From positions 1,798,001 through 1,862,000 of the forward strand of contig NZ_OY970459.1 in the NCBI RefSeq assembly GCF_963853665.1: DNA of 64,000 nucleotides, in the 5' to 3' direction. Below, piece after piece: positions 8,501 to 23,500 of the stretch (the first letter of the stretch is position 1; each line of letters opens with the position of its first letter). The stretch comes from Mycobacterium decipiens (GTDB lineage: Bacteria > Actinomycetota > Actinomycetes > Mycobacteriales > Mycobacteriaceae). Under the pieces are notes generated by a model that ran no database searches, was not told the DNA's origin, and was given only the letters and a program-made list of their open reading frames with translations. The position numbers and the translations under genes were made by a program.

Positions 8501-11500
8501 GTGCGTGAAGAGTGTGCCGACAACCTGGCCGACACCGAAATCCGCTACCGCGCCGACGGTACCCGGCAGGTACTCGAACCGGTCGAGACGCAGCTCGGCG
8601 CCGGTCCGCGGGCTCCGGCGTTACGGGCGGGCGGCGTGTACTGGGTGACCGGTGGCCTGGGGGGTGTCGGCCGCAGCATTGCCCGCTATCTGGGGCGTGC
8701 CGGGGTGACGATTGTGCTGAGCGGACGGTCTACGGCCGGCTCTGCCGAGTCGTTGCGCGCCGAGGGGTTCGACGCGCATTACCTGCCGGTCGATGTCTCC
8801 GACGCTGAAGATGTGCGAGTCGCGGTCGAGACGATCCTGGCAGAGCACGGTCGCATCGATGGCATCGTGCACGCGGCCGGTGTGCTGCGCGATCAGTACT
8901 TGCTGCGCAAGGACCTCACCGACATCCGGCTGGTGACCGCGCCGAAGGTCCGCGGCGCACTCAATCTCGACGCCGCCACCCGGGATCTCCCCCTGGACTT
9001 CTTCGTGCTGTTCTCCTCGGTGGCCGGTGTCTATGGCAACCCGGGACAGTGCGACTATTCGGCGGCCAACGCGTTCTTGGATGCGTTTGCCCAACACCGC
9101 CAGTCGCTGGTTGATGCGGGTGAACGCAACGGCAAGACCGTCGCCATCAGTTGGCCGCTGTGGGCCGACGGCGGGATGACGGTGGACGCGGTCACCCGCG
9201 AGTCGATGCGTCGCGAGCGCGGGTGGGTGCCCCTGCCCACCGAGGATGGATTGCGGACCTTCGGCCGGTGCCTGCTCGCCGACGCCCCCGCGCACGTCGT
9301 CGTCGCCTACGGTGCCGCGGCCACCCTCGGCACGCAGCGTCGGGCCCCCACCCCCGTGGCGTCGCGGGGCGGCGTCACCGCGGATCTGCTGGAGCGCACC
9401 GAGGACCTGCTCAAAAGAATCGTTGCCGAGGCCCTTCGGCAGGACCCGGAGCACATCGAGCCGACCACCAATCTCATCGAGTACGGCATCGAGTCGCTGA
9501 GCATCCAGGAGGTGACCGCGCGGCTGGAGGAGCTGTTCGGGCCACTGTCCAAAACGATCTTCTTCGAATACCTGAATATCGCGGACGTAGCGGCGCATTT
9601 CGTGGAGTCGCGGCGGGCGCAGCTGGAAGCGGTGCTGGGGGAGCCGGGGCAGCCGACGGCGGAGGTCGGTGGTGCGACACCGGCGCGAGTCGAAGTCCCG
9701 GCCACGCGGTTCGCCACCCGCGGCGAGCCCAGCGCATCGGAGCCCAGCGCAACCGAGCTCATCGCATCCGAGCGCACCGACCGACATGACGTCGCGATCA
9801 TCGGCGTGTCCGGGCGTTACCCCGGTGCCGACACACTGGACGAGCTGTGGGAGCTGCTGGAGAACGGCCGGCACGCCTTCGAGGAGATCCCCCCCGACCG
9901 CTGGAATCACGAGGCCATCTATGACAGCGACCGGGACGTATTGGGCAAGAGCGTGATTCGGACCGGAACGTTTCTGCGCGATATCGACAAGTTCGACCCC
10001 CGCTACTTCCGCATCTCCAAGCGCGAGGCCGAACAGATGTCCCCGGAAGTGCGCCTGTTCCTCCAGGTCGGCGTGCAGGCACTGGAGGACGCCGGTTACT
10101 CGAGGGAGACCATACACCGCCGCTACCAGGGTGATGTCGGTGTGCTGGTGGGCACCATGAGTAATCACTACAACCTGTACGGCTTCCAGAACAGTCTCAC
10201 CCGCGGCGCGCCGCAGAGCGGAAGCTACACCGGGACGATCCCGAACATGTTGTCCTACTTCTACGGTCTGACCGGGCCGTCGATCTTCCTGGACACCATG
10301 TGCTCGGCCTCCTCGACGTGCGTGCACCAGGCCGTGCAGATGCTGCGGGCCGGCGAATGCGCGATGGTGGTCGCCGGCGGCATTAACCTGATGCTGCACC
10401 CGTACAACCTGATTACCTCGTCGCAGGAGCACTTCACCACGGGTACCTCCGACGTGATCCGAAGCTTCGGTCACGGCGTGGACGGCACCATCCTGGGTGA
10501 GGGCGTCGGTGCCGTCGTGCTCAAGCCGCTGATCGATGCCGAGCGCGACGGCGATCACGTGTACGCCGTGATCAAGGGCACCGCATTAGCAAACGCCGGG
10601 ACCCGCAACGGGTTCACCGTCCCCAGTCCGGGCATGCAGGCGCGTGCGATCGAGAAGGCGATCGACGACGCCGGGGTCGACCCGAGGACGATCGGCTACG
10701 TCGAGGGACACGGCTCGGGCACCGCGCTGGGTGACCCGATCGAGGTTCGCGCGTTGACGTCGGCGTTTCGGAAGTACACATCGGACAGCGAGTTCTGCGC
10801 ACTCGGATCGGTCAAGGCCAATCAGGGACACCTGCTCGCGGCGGCCGGAATGATCGGTTTGACTAAGGTGCTGCTGCAGCTGCGGCACCGCAAGCTGGTG
10901 CCGTCTCTGCACAGCGCGGAACTCAACCCGGATATTGATTTCGCCGCCACACCGTTTTGGGTGCAGCAGTCGCTGGCCGACTGGCAGCCCACGGTCACAG
11001 TGGTCAACGGGCGGCAGGTCACCCATCCCCGGCGCGCCGGAATCACGTCGATCGGCGCCGGCGGGATGAACTCGCACATCATCGTCGAGGAGTATCCGCA
11101 ACGTCCGGTGCGCCGGGAACCGTTCGGCGAGCAGCTGTTCGTCTTCTCCGCAATGAACGAAGCCGCGCTGGGCCGGTATCTGGTGTCCTTCCGCGACTAC
11201 CTCACCACCGCGTCGGACACGGACCTGCCCGATATTGCGTTCACCCTGCGTGTCGGCAAGAACGAGCTGTCGCACCGTTGGGCATTCGTGGCAGCCGACA
11301 AACCATCCGCGTTGGCCGCCATCGACCGATATCTTGCCGGCGAGCGGGGTCTGCCCGCGCATGAGGTTGCCACGGCCTGGGGCGCGGGACAGAAGGTTGA
11401 CTGGGACCAGCTGCCGACCGCGCGCCGAGTGCCGTTGCCCGCGTACTCGTTCGAGCGGGTGCGTTGTTGGGTCGAGCCGACCGAAGGCGCGCCGTCCGTG

Positions 11501-14500
11501 TTGGCCCCGCTGACAATGCGGGAGCGGTTGCATGCATTCCTGGGCCGCAACGAGTCCGATGTGGGCGGTCTTCGCTACGGTCTGGACGTTCACCTGGCTG
11601 ATCTGCTGGACTACGGCTATCGGGTGAACAAGGTGCCCACCATCGTGCCCACCTTCGCCGTCGACCTCGCGCTGGCCACCGCGAAGGTCAGCGGCTTCGC
11701 TGCGGCGGCGTCGGTCCACGACCTGCACGTGCTGCGGCCCATCGACTGGACCACGGTCAAGCGGCTTGTCACCGAGTTCGCCGACGGTCACGGCATCGTG
11801 CGAACCGACGACGGGTCGGCGGTTGTCGAGTTCACCGTGCGGGCCGCTACGGCGCCATCCGGCCGGGTCGATCTGGCCGGACTGCGGAAAGTCCTTACCG
11901 CAGAACAGTTCTTGGCCGAGCTGGCCGAGGCCGGGCTCGACTACAAGCCGGCATCGTGCGCGGTCGATGGCGTGTTTCGCACGGCGGACGGTCGAACGGT
12001 GCTGAGCATTGGTCGGCCCGGGTTTCAACAAGACCATAGCCGGCGCAATGTCACCGTCGAGCCGTTCGTGCTCGCCGCGATCGCTGCGGGTGTGCAGTGG
12101 GAGGCCAAGGGTGCCGGGGCACCGGACTGGACCCTGATGGCGATCAATCGGGTCGGGGAGATCCATGTGTTGGCTGGTTCGTCGGTGACGCACGTGGTGT
12201 TCGAGGACGACCGGATCTTGCTGGTCTCGGGCGGGGGAGAGGTCGTTGGGGAGCTCGGTGGCGTGCGGCGTGGTGTCGGCGGGACAGCTCCTGCCGAGGA
12301 AACAGTGATGCGGGCTCAGCCCGGTGTGGAAGCGATCGGTGCGGTCAGGGGCAACACGAAACCGGTTGCACCCGTTAGGGAAGCGCCCAACCCGCTGGTA
12401 GATGCGTTGCAATCCATTGCCGCCGACATCCTCAAGTTCGAGCCGGAGGAAATCGACCCACGGACCGGCCTGGACCAGTTCGGCTTCGATTCCATCTCGC
12501 TGGTGACTTTCGCAAAACGGATTCACGAACAATTCGGTGTCGAGATCAGCCCGGCGGTCTTCTTCGAGGTCAATACGCTGGAAGCCCTGGGCTCTCACCT
12601 GGCCGACGAACACGGTGGCACCGTCGCAGTCCGGCCACAGCCGGTTCGTGTCGCGCCGGAACCGGTTGGTGCCGAGCCGGCGCCGGTTCGTATCGAATCC
12701 GATCCGCGCCCCCCGATTGCCGTCATCGGGGCGGCGGGCCGGTTCCCGGATGCCCGCAACCTTGACGAATACTGGGCAAACCTGATAGCGGGCAAGGACT
12801 CTGTCACCGCATTCCCTTTGCACCGGTACGACGAGCACCACCGCAGGACCATCGAGGCCGAGGACTTCCCGAAGCGGATCGGAGCACTAGACGACGTAGC
12901 TGCTTTCGATACCGACTTCTTCCGCATCCTGCCGCGCGAGGCCGAGCTGATGGACCCGCAGCACCGTCTCGCGCTGGAGACGGTGTGGCAGGCGCTGGAG
13001 GACAGTGCGTACCGACCGGGTGAACTGCCGTCCTCGACGGGCGTGTTCATCGGCGTGACGGGCAACGACTACGCGACCCTGCTCACCACGCTGGGCGTGC
13101 GGCCCGACGCGTTCACCTCCACCGGAACAACCCATTCGATTCTGGCCAACCGCATTTCGTATCTGCTCGACGTGCGTGGCCCGAGCGAACCAATCGATAC
13201 CGCCTGCTCCAGCTCACTGGTGGCGGTGCACCGGGCGATGGAGGCGATCCGGTCCGGCGCCTGCGACATGGCCATTGCGGGCGGGGTGAACGTACTGGTC
13301 AGCACGGACACCTTCGTAAGCGCGCACCGTGCGGGAATGCTCAGCCCAGACGGCCTGTGCAAGACTTTCGACGCCAGCGCCAACGGGTACGTGCGTGGCG
13401 AGGGTGTGGGTGTAGTCGTGCTCAAGTCGTTGGCGGCGGCCCAGCGCGATGGTGACCCAATTCTGGGTGTGCTCAGGGGAAGTGCGTACAACCATGGTGG
13501 CCGGGCCAATTCGCTAACCGCGCCAAACGCCGACGCCCAGGCCGAGCTCGTGACAACCGCCCTCGGTGATCTCGACCCGGACACCATCGGCTATATCGAA
13601 ACGCACGGCACCGGCACGGCCCTCGGTGATCCGGTGGAAGTCCGCGCGCTGCGCACCGCGTTCCGGCGGCTGGGGCGCAGTAACGACGGCAAGTGCGGCC
13701 TCGGTTCGGTCAAGACCAACATAGGTCACCTGGAATCGGCCGCGGGGATCGCCGGGCTGCTGAAGGTGTTGCTCGCGCTGAAGCACGGGGTGGTGCCCGC
13801 GACTTGTCATGTCCAGCAGATCAATCCGTACATCGAGTTGGACGGTGGTCCGTTCCATATCGTGGCCGAAAACGAGTCCTGGCCGCGTCCCCGCGATCGG
13901 GACGGTGGTGTCGCGCCGAGACGTGCCGGGGTGAGCAGCTTCGGGTTCGGTGGCGTCAATGCCCATGTCGTTGTCGAGGAATACCTTCCCGGCCACCGGG
14001 ACCAGGATCAGGACCAGAACGAGGAAGTCGGGGCCGTTGCGATTCCGCTGTCGGCACGCACCGCAGCGCAGCTGACCAACCGTGCCCGGGATTTGCTGTC
14101 CTATCTGGAGAAGCCAGAACAGGTACCGCTGCGGTCCGTCGCGTGGAGCCTGCAGGTCGGCCGCGAGGAGATGGCGGAACGAGTCGGCTGGGTCGTCTCA
14201 TCGCGTGCCGATCTCGTCGACAGGTTGCGGGCGTTCGTCACCACCGGGGACCGTGGTGTCAGCGCAGACCCGATCGGGCAGTGGATCAGTGGGTCGGCCG
14301 TTGATTGGCGCTCGTTGGCCGGTGGCAAGCCGCCCCGGCGTGTACAGCTGCCCGGCTATCCCTTTGCGCGAGAACGGTTCTGGATTCCCGGTACCGAACC
14401 GCAGACCGGCACGGTGCTGCTGACTCCGCGGTGGACGCCGACGCCCGTCGTCGTGACCGGACAGTACGACCGGCGTGTGATCATCCTGTGCGGGGTTGAC

Positions 14501-17500
14501 GGATCCGTGCCGGATGCCATCCGCCTCGACACGGTTAAGCGGCGGCCGGAGAGCCGGTTCCGTGATCTTTCGTGGCAGGTACTGGAGACCATCCGTGGCC
14601 TCGACACCGGGCATGGCACCACGTTGGTACAGGTGGTCACGGACAACCTCGCCCTTGCCGGTCTGCTGCGGTCCGTCACCAAGGAGAACCCCCGGATTGT
14701 CGGTCAAATCATCGGTGTCGAGGGTGTCACAGACGTCGACGTGGCCGCTGTTGTGGCCGAAAACGCTGGTGCTACAGACGATCTCCTCTGCTACCGCGAC
14801 GGTGTCCGGTACACGCGCACCTGGGCCGAGGCCTCGTATTGCGCAGCGTCGGGCACGCCTTGGCGAGACGGCGGCGTCTACCTGATCACCGGCGGTGCCG
14901 GCGGCATCGGCGCCGCGACGGCTCGCCGAATTGCCGCCGACGTGGCGCGGCCGACCATCGTTCTCGCCGGGCGCTCGGTGAGCGACGATCGAGTGCAGGG
15001 TTTGCTTGCCGAGTTGCGGCAGGCCGGCGCGATCTGCCGGTACATCCGCGCCGATGTATCGCGGTGGGAAGAGGTTCGACACCTCGTCGCCGAGGCGGGC
15101 GAGATCACCGGGATCGTGCATTCCGCTGGTGTAGTACACGATTCGTTGTTCGCGGCTAAGACCGCCCAGCAGTGGGACGACGTGCTCGCAGCCAAAGTGG
15201 ACGGTCTCTTACACCTCGATCGGGCCACCGAGCGCTGCCCGCTGGAGTTCGTGCTGACGTTCTCCTCGGGCGCTGGGATCACCGGTAATCCGGGCCAGAC
15301 CGACTATGCGACGGCTAACGCCTTCCTGAACGAGTTTGCCGCCGTGCGCAACACCTGGGTCGCCCAGCGACGACGCCGTGGGCGCACGCTGTGCATCGCG
15401 TGGCCGCTGTGGGCGGACGGAGGCATGCGGGTCAGCGACAGCACTCGGGCGTATCTGTGGCAGGACCGGGGGTTGGCTCCGATGCCCACGGAAGCGGGAT
15501 TCGAGGCGCTGCTGGGCGCCTGGAATGCAGGGGCGGACCAGGTGTGGGTGCACTACGGCGCGCGGGAGCGGGTACCGACCGGAAGCCCGGGGGTTGCGAC
15601 GCCTGCGCAGGCGGCGACGGTCCCGGCACAGAAGGGTTCCGAGCCCACTGCCGACCCGAACACCCTCAACCATCTCCTCACCCTGTTCGCCGAGGTCACC
15701 AAACTCGCTTTGGGCTCGATCGACCCAGATCGCCCGCTCGTCGACGTCGGCCTGGACTCGGTGATGGTCCACCAGCTCAATCGGGAGCTGGCTCAGACCT
15801 ATCCGGCCGCCTCCTCGACGATCTTCTACGAGCAACCGACCCTGCGGGCGGTAGCCCAGCAGCTTGCCGGCCGCCGACCGGAACCGGCGCGCCAACAATC
15901 GGCCACCACCGGCGAGCGGTTCATCGGTGTCGGGCAGCCGGTTGCCAGCACCGGGGAACCGATCGCGATCATCGGATGCAGCGGTCGCTACCCAGGGGCT
16001 GCCGACCTGCAGGAGTTCTGGGACAACCTCAGCGGGGGCCGCGACTGCGTCCGGGAGATCGACCGCTGGCCCTTGGACGGCTTCTTCGAACCCGACCGCA
16101 ATACGGCGGTTGCCACCGGCCGCAGCTACAGCAAGTGGGGCGGATTCCTCGATGACTTCGCCTGCTTCGACCCCAGATTCTTCGGTATCGCCCCGCGCGA
16201 CGCGTATGCCATGGACCCGCAGGAACGCCTGTTCGTGCAGACCGCGTGGGAGGTGCTTGAGGACGCCGGTTACACGAGATCGCGCCTGGCTCGCACGCAC
16301 GGTCACCGAGTCGGGGTGTTCGCGGGCGTCACCAAGGTGGGCCATGCGCGCCACGACGCGGGGCGGCTGCCGTCGGGTGAGACGGTGGTGCCGGGACTGT
16401 CCTTCGCCTCGCTGAGCGCGCGTGCCTCCTACCTGCTGAACCTGTGCGGACCGAGCCTGACCATCGACACCATGTGTTCGGCGTCCCTGACCGCGATTCA
16501 CGAGGCGTGTGAACAGCTGCGACGCGGTGCATGCGCTGCGGCGATCGCCGGCGGCGTGAATCTGTACACACACCCACTGGACTATGTCGAACTGTGCCGC
16601 TCCGGCATGCTCTCGCCGGACGAACGTTGCCGCAGCTTCGGCAGCGGCGGCCACGGGTTCGTGCCCGGAGAGGGGGTCGGATGCGTTCTGCTCAAGCCCC
16701 TGTCCCGCGCGGTTGCCGACGGGGACCGGGTGCTCGCGGTGATCCGCGGTTCGAGCGTCAACCACGGTGGCCGCACCACCGGCTACACGGTGCCGAGCCC
16801 GGCCGCCCAGGCGGACCTGGTCCGGCAGGCGCTGGACCGAGCCGGGGTGTCGGCGCGGCAGGTCAGCTACGTCGAGGCGCACGGCACCGGCACCGAACTG
16901 GGCGACCCGATCGAGATCGCCGGCCTGACAACGGCGTTCGAACAGGACACCGCGGACCGGCAGTACTGCGCGATCGGCTCGGTCAAGTCGGGTATCGGGC
17001 ATCTGGAGGCCGCGGCCGGTATCGCCGGGCTGACCAAGGTCTTGCTCCAGCTCGAGCACCGGCAGCTGGTACCGAGCCTGCACGCCGAGCAGCTCAACCC
17101 CAACATCAGCTTCGAACGGACCCCGTTCCGGGTCCAGCGCGAGCTGAGCCCGTGGCACTCGGACGGCCCGCGGATAGCCGCGGTGTCCTCGTTCGGTGCC
17201 GGAGGTTCGAACGCACACGTGATCGTCGAGGAGTATTCCGGTCATCCCACCTCCGGTACGAACGGTGCCGCCGAGCAAGTCGTGATCCTCTCGGCACGGA
17301 CTCCCGAGCAGCTCACCGCGTCCATGGACCGGCTGGTGGCCCACCTCGACCGCAATCCGGACACCGACCTCGCCGACCTGGCCTACACGCTGCAGATGGG
17401 ACGCGAGGCGATGACCGAGCGGTACGCGGTCGCGGTGTCGTCCACCGCAGCGCTGCGGACCAGTCTGCTTGCCAGACAGGGCCATCGGGGACATCACCGA

Positions 17501-20500
17501 ATCGTTGCGACCGCGAGCGGACCGCTTGCCGGCCTCATCGACGACGAGGACGTGCAGAACCTGCTGATACAGCGCTGGATTGGCGCGGGCAAGCTGTCCA
17601 AGCTCGCAGCGCTGTGGGCGTCGGGTGCCGAGGTGGATTGGGAGCGCCTGCACCAGCACGGTCCGCGCCGGATGGTGTCGCTGCCGGCGTACCCGTTCGC
17701 GAAGGAGCGATTCTGGATCGGTGACCTGACCCGGCCGACACCCATGCCCGTCGCCGCTTCGATCACCGGTCGGGTCGCGACCCCGATCCTTGAACCTGCT
17801 GGGGTGCAACGGAATTTGGATGAGATCGTGCCAGCGCTAGTGCGGGAGACGATCGCCCGCGCGCTGGCGATGGAGGTCGCCGAGATCGAAGGCGGACTGG
17901 CCTTCGCCGACTACGGTCTGGATTCCATCCTGGCGACCCGGGTGGTACACCAGCTCAACGAGGCGCTATCGCTGGATCTGCGCACGAGCGTGGTCTTCGA
18001 TTTCAGCACCGCTGACCGGTTGGCAGCACACCTGCTCACTCAGTACCGGGACACCATCGTCTACACCGAGAGCTCCCAGGAAACCCTGTCGGCAATGGAC
18101 TCGCTGACAAACGGGGCGCCGGAACCGTCATCCGAACCCACGCCACCTCGGATCGAGCACCGGGAAAGCCCGTCCAGCAACCGGGAGCGCGGACCGATCG
18201 CCGTGATCGGCATGAGCGGGCGCTTCGCGAGCGCCGACTCGCTCGCCGAACTGTGGAGGCACCTGGCCGATGGCGACGATCTTGTCACCGAAGCTACTCG
18301 GTTCGACCTGCATGAGATAGGTAGCTGCACTCGAGGCGGCTTTCTCGACCGCATCGACGAGTTCGATGCGATGTTCTTCAACATCTCCGGAACCGAAGCG
18401 GCCGCGATGGATCCGCAGCAGCGGCTGCTACTCGAAGAATCCTGGAAAGCTCTCGAGGACGCCGGCTACGCCGGGCAGATGGGTCAACGGCGCTGCGGCG
18501 TCTACGTCGGGGCGTGGGCAGGGGACTACCAGGGACTGCTAGACCAGGATGCGCCGGCACAGACCCTGTGGGGAAATATGGCGTCGGTCATCCCGAGTCG
18601 AGTGTCCTACTTCCTTGACCTCAAGGGACCGGCAATCGCGGTAGACACCTCGTGCTCCAGCTCGCTGGTGGCAATCGACCTGGCGTGCAAGGACCTCTGG
18701 TCCGGCGAAACGTCGATGGCCGTAGCTGGCGGGGTTTTCCTGCAGTCCACGCCGCGGCTGTACCGGCTGGCAGGTCGCGCCGGAATGCTCTCGCCGACTG
18801 GTCGCTGCTACACGTTCGACCAGCGCGCCGACGGGTTCGTGCCGGGAGAGGGCGTCGGAGTCATCGTGCTCAAACGACTCGAGGACGCCCTGGCCGACGG
18901 CGACCATATCCATGGCGTGATCAAGGCCAGCGGGGTCAACCAGGACGGCTCCACCAACGGGATCACCGCCCCAAGCTCGGTGTCCCAGCAGAGCCTGCTG
19001 CGCGAGGTGTACCAGAGGTTCGGTGTCGACGTGGAGCGCATCGGGCTCGTCGAGGCGCACGGCACCGGCACCAAACTCGGCGACCCCATCGAATTTCAGG
19101 CGCTGAACCGAGCTTTCCGCGCCCACACCGACAAATCGGAATACTGTGCCCTCGGTTCGCTCAAGACGAATATCGGCCACACCCAGTTCGCGGCCGGCAT
19201 CGCGGGCGTGCTCAAGGTGCTCCTCGCGATGGCGCACCGGCAGATTCCGGCATCACTTCACTTCAATACCGCCAACGAGGCGATTCCGCTAGCGGGAAGC
19301 CCGTTCTATGTGCCCACCCGCACCCACCGCTGGAATGTGCCCGAGGGCGTGCCACGGTGCGGTGTGGTCAGTTCCTTCGGGGCCAGCGGGACCAACGCGC
19401 ATATCGTGCTCGAAGAGGCTCCGCCACTATCACGTACCGCTACACCGCAGACCGAACACCCGATCGTGCTGTCGGCACGCTCGTCGCACCAACTTGCCGA
19501 ACAGAAGCGGCGCCTCGCGGCACACGTGCGCGGCGATCCATCGATCGACCTCGCCGACCTGGCCTACACATTGGACGTCGGCAGGCAGCGGTTCGAGCAC
19601 CGGTTCGCCTGCGTGGTCGGTGATCGTGACGAATTGATCCGGGCCCTCGACGGGGCGATCTCAGCCCGCGTGCCCGACGAGCGGACTCAGCCGGCTCGCG
19701 GCCGCCGCATCCCGCTGCCGACCTACCCGTTCGCCCGCGATCGACATTGGCTGACGGCGGGCGCGGATCCCGGCGCCACCGTCACCCTGACCCGTGCGGA
19801 CAGCCTGTTGCGTGATCACGTGGTCGAAGGCCGCCACATCCTGCCGGCTGTTGCCTATCTCGAACTCGTGCGCAAGACACTGGGAATCGACCGGCTGCGG
19901 ATGCGCAATATCACCTGGGTGCAGCCGTTGGTGGTGGACGACAGCGTGCAAATCGAGATTCGCACGACCACCAAGAGCTTCGAGATCACCCATGGCGAGA
20001 CCGTGTGCTGCGCAGGCGGTCTGGCACAGTGCGACACCGGACGGCCACCTCGTCTTGACCTTGCCGCGCTACGCGCAGACTGCCGGGAGTCGGTGTCGGC
20101 CAGCCGAATTCGGGACGCCCTGGTGTCGAAAGGCATCAATCACGGTCCGTCCCTGCGGGCGATCAGGCAGGCATACACCGGAGGCGGAATCGTGCTGGCG
20201 GAGCTAGTGTTGCCCCCGTCGGCGGAGCCCGGGGTGCTGACACCGGCCATGCTGGATTCCGCGATCCAGGCGTCGGTTGCAGCGCACCTGGATCAGCTGC
20301 GCGACACCGCCGTGCCCTTCGCCCTGGACCAGCTTGACCTATTCGCGCCGTGCGCATCGACGATGTGGGCTGTGGTGCGCGGCGGTGAGTCCGGGCCGCT
20401 GAGCAAGCTGGACATCGATCTCCTCGATGCCGACGGCGAGGTCTGTGTGCGGTTGGCCGGGTACACATCACGTCGTACGGTTCCCGTCGAGCCCGCGTTG

Positions 20501-23500
20501 TTCGCGCCGGTGTGGGACCCGATCGCGGCCACTGAGACCGGTCCTGGGACCCGGGTACCGTCCGGGGCGGATCGGGTGTTGGTCGTCGGCCGGCCCTCAA
20601 CGCTTGACGGCACCCTGACCTGGCCGTTACCGGCGTCGGCCTCGGTCGAAGAGGCGATCGCCACGCTGCGTGATCTCGGGCCGATCGACCACCTGGTCTG
20701 GACCGCTCCCGAGGCCGATATCCCGCCCACCGACGCCGTCAGATACGTGGCTGCGCAACACGACGGGGTGGTGGCGGCCTTCCGCATGATCAAGGCGTTG
20801 ATCGGCGCCGGATACGACGCTAAGCCGCTGGGGATCACACTCGTCACGACCCGTGCGCTGGCCACCCATCCGGGCGACGCCGTCCGACCCGCTCATGCGG
20901 GGTTGCATGGCCTGTTCGGGTCGTTGGGGCGGGAGTACGAGCAGTGGACCGTTCGCCGCGTCGACCTCGACGCCCCCGAGTGGCCGACGGATCTCACGGC
21001 GCTACCGGCTCGGTCCCCCGACGACGCCTGGGTTCGGCGGACCGGCCAATGGCTCGCCCGGCGTTGGGCACCGTGCCAGGCGCCGGCGAAACCGGTGTAC
21101 CGCGAGGGCGGCGTCTACGTCGTGATCGGCGGCGCGGGCGGTCTGGGAATGGCGTGGACACAGCACGTGGTAGAGCAGTTCGGCGCGCACGTCACGTGGA
21201 TCGGCCGCAGCGCACCCGATGAGTCCATCGAGGACAAGATTCGCACCATTACCGGGCGTGGCACGGTTCGCTACCTGCGCGCCGACGCCGGGAACCCGGC
21301 CGCGTTGCGTGCTGCCGTCGCGCAGATCAAGCAGCGTCACCCGCACATCCACGGGGTGGTACAAGCCGCACTTGTGTTGCGGGACAGCACATTCGCCAGG
21401 ATGGACGAGGCTACGCTGCGTGCGGGGCTGACGGCCAAGATCGATGTCACGACCGCGACAGCGGCGGTCTTCGACGGCGAGCAACTAGATTTCGTCGTGT
21501 TGCTGTCGTCCATGCAGTCGTTCACGACTGCGGCGGGGCAAGGAAACTACGCGGCCGGGTGCACCTTCAGCGACGCTTACGCGCACGCACTCGGACAGCA
21601 TTGGGACACGCCGGTCAAGGTCATGAACTGGGGCTGGTGGGGCAACCTCGGCAGCGTCACGTCGGAGTTCTACCGGGACCGGATGAGCCGGGTTGGACTC
21701 GTCTCGATCGAGCCGCACGAGGGGCTGGCCGCCCTGGACTCGCTGCTCGGCGGGAACCAGCGGCAGCTTGCGTTCATCAAAACCAACCAACACAACACCT
21801 TGGCGAACTTCGACCGCACCACCAAGATCACCCTGCACGATCGGACACCGTTCCAGGTTCGCGGTGAGCTGCTGGCTAGCCGCGACGATGTCGTCGACGA
21901 TCGCATCGACGAGATTGTCCGATGGCGTCGTAGGGAGCGGGATCCGTTGCTGGCCAAAGTGCTTTCGGCACAGCTGGCCACAATCGACCACGCGACGGTC
22001 CTGCCGCTGTACGCGGACTGGCTGAAGCACGCCCAGCGCGCTCCGGTGCTACCCGATCCGGTTAATGTCGCGTTCGAGCAGTGGGAACGGCAGTGCGAGC
22101 TGTGGTCGGCCCCGCAGTTGGGGTCGGCGGACCGCGGGGCCGAGCTGCGTCTGGTTTCCACCACGCTGAAGGCATTGCCCGACATCGTCACCGGCCGCAT
22201 CAAGCCGACGGATGTCATCTTCCCGCGCGGTTCCATGGAGTTGGTCCAGGGTTGCTACCGCGACAACGCTGTCGCCGACCTGTTCAATCGCGCCATGGCC
22301 GACGCCGCGGTTAGCGTCGTGTCGGAGTGGGTGCGCGCCGAACCCAGTGCCCGATTGCGGATTCTGGAGATCGGCGCCGGTACCGGTGGTACCAGTGTCG
22401 GGATGTTCGCCGCGCTCGAACCCTACCGGGACAACATTGCGACCTACGTCTACACGGATCTGTCCAAGGCCTTCCTCAACCACGCGCGCAGCAGGTACGT
22501 GCCGAACGTGAGCTACCTCGATACTGCGCTACTCAATATCGAAAAACCGCTTGCGGGACAAGACATTGCCGAGGGCAGTTTCGATCTGGTGATCGCCGCC
22601 AATGTGCTGCACGCGACCCGGGACATACGCAAGACACTGCGCAACGCCAAGGCCGCAATGCGTGCCGGTGGGTGGCTGCTGTTGAACGAGCTGTCGTCGT
22701 TCGACCTGTTCAGCCACTTGACATTCGGGCTGTTGGAAGGCTGGTGGTTGTTCGACGACCGGTCGCTGCGCATCCCGGGGTCGCCGGCGCTGTCCCCAGA
22801 GAACTGGCGGGATGTGCTGGCGGGGGAGGGTTTTGACACGGTCGTGTTCCCACTGCCGCGGGCGCTTGGGCTGGGGCAGCAGGTCATTGCGGCCCAGAGC
22901 GACGGGGTGGCAAGGCAGGAGGTTGAGTCCGCGCTTGCGCGAGCTATCCGGCAAGAATCCGACATTGCCCAGGCTACCCGCGCGAACCACGGGCCCCGAT
23001 CTTCAGTCGCGAGCCCCGGGCCGGCTCCGTGGGCCCTGCCGCCGACGAAGGCCGACCTCTCCGAGCTCATTCTCGGCAAAGCCGCCGCCGTACTCGGCAT
23101 CCCGGCCGACCGCATCGACAGCTCGGCACCGCTCACCGATTACGGTCTAGACTCCATCCTCGTCCTGCAACTCACCAATGCCCTGCGTGAGGCCTTCGGC
23201 GACGATGTCTCCTCCACCCTGCTGTTCGAGGTCGAATCCATCGACGAGCTGTGTGCCCACTTCGCGGGCACAGCGAGTGCGCGCTGGAGCCTGTCGCGCG
23301 GCCAGCTGACCATGTATCAGGATCAGCGGCGCTGTCCGGAATCGCCCGCCTACAACCTCCCGCTCCTCTTCGAGATCCATGGCGACCTGGACGAAACGGC
23401 CCTGGAAACCGCGATTCGTGCTCAGACGGAGAGCCACCCCGTCCTGAGCGCGATCTTCGGTGAGCGCGACGGCGTGCCGTACATGGATATCGCCCCGGGC

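Noticed and set aside
8621..17809. Long minus-strand reading frames (645-866 codons) inside the PKS gene
   Set aside because: They mirror the plus-strand codons of a GC-rich gene, have no domains or ribosome binding sites, and their composition (His/Arg/Gln/Gly-rich) is typical of antisense frames.
15959..18050. Module 4 as a non-elongating (KS0) module
   Set aside because: Cys and both catalytic His residues are present (MCSAS, EAHGTGT, GIGHLE), so loss of condensation cannot be claimed from the sequence.
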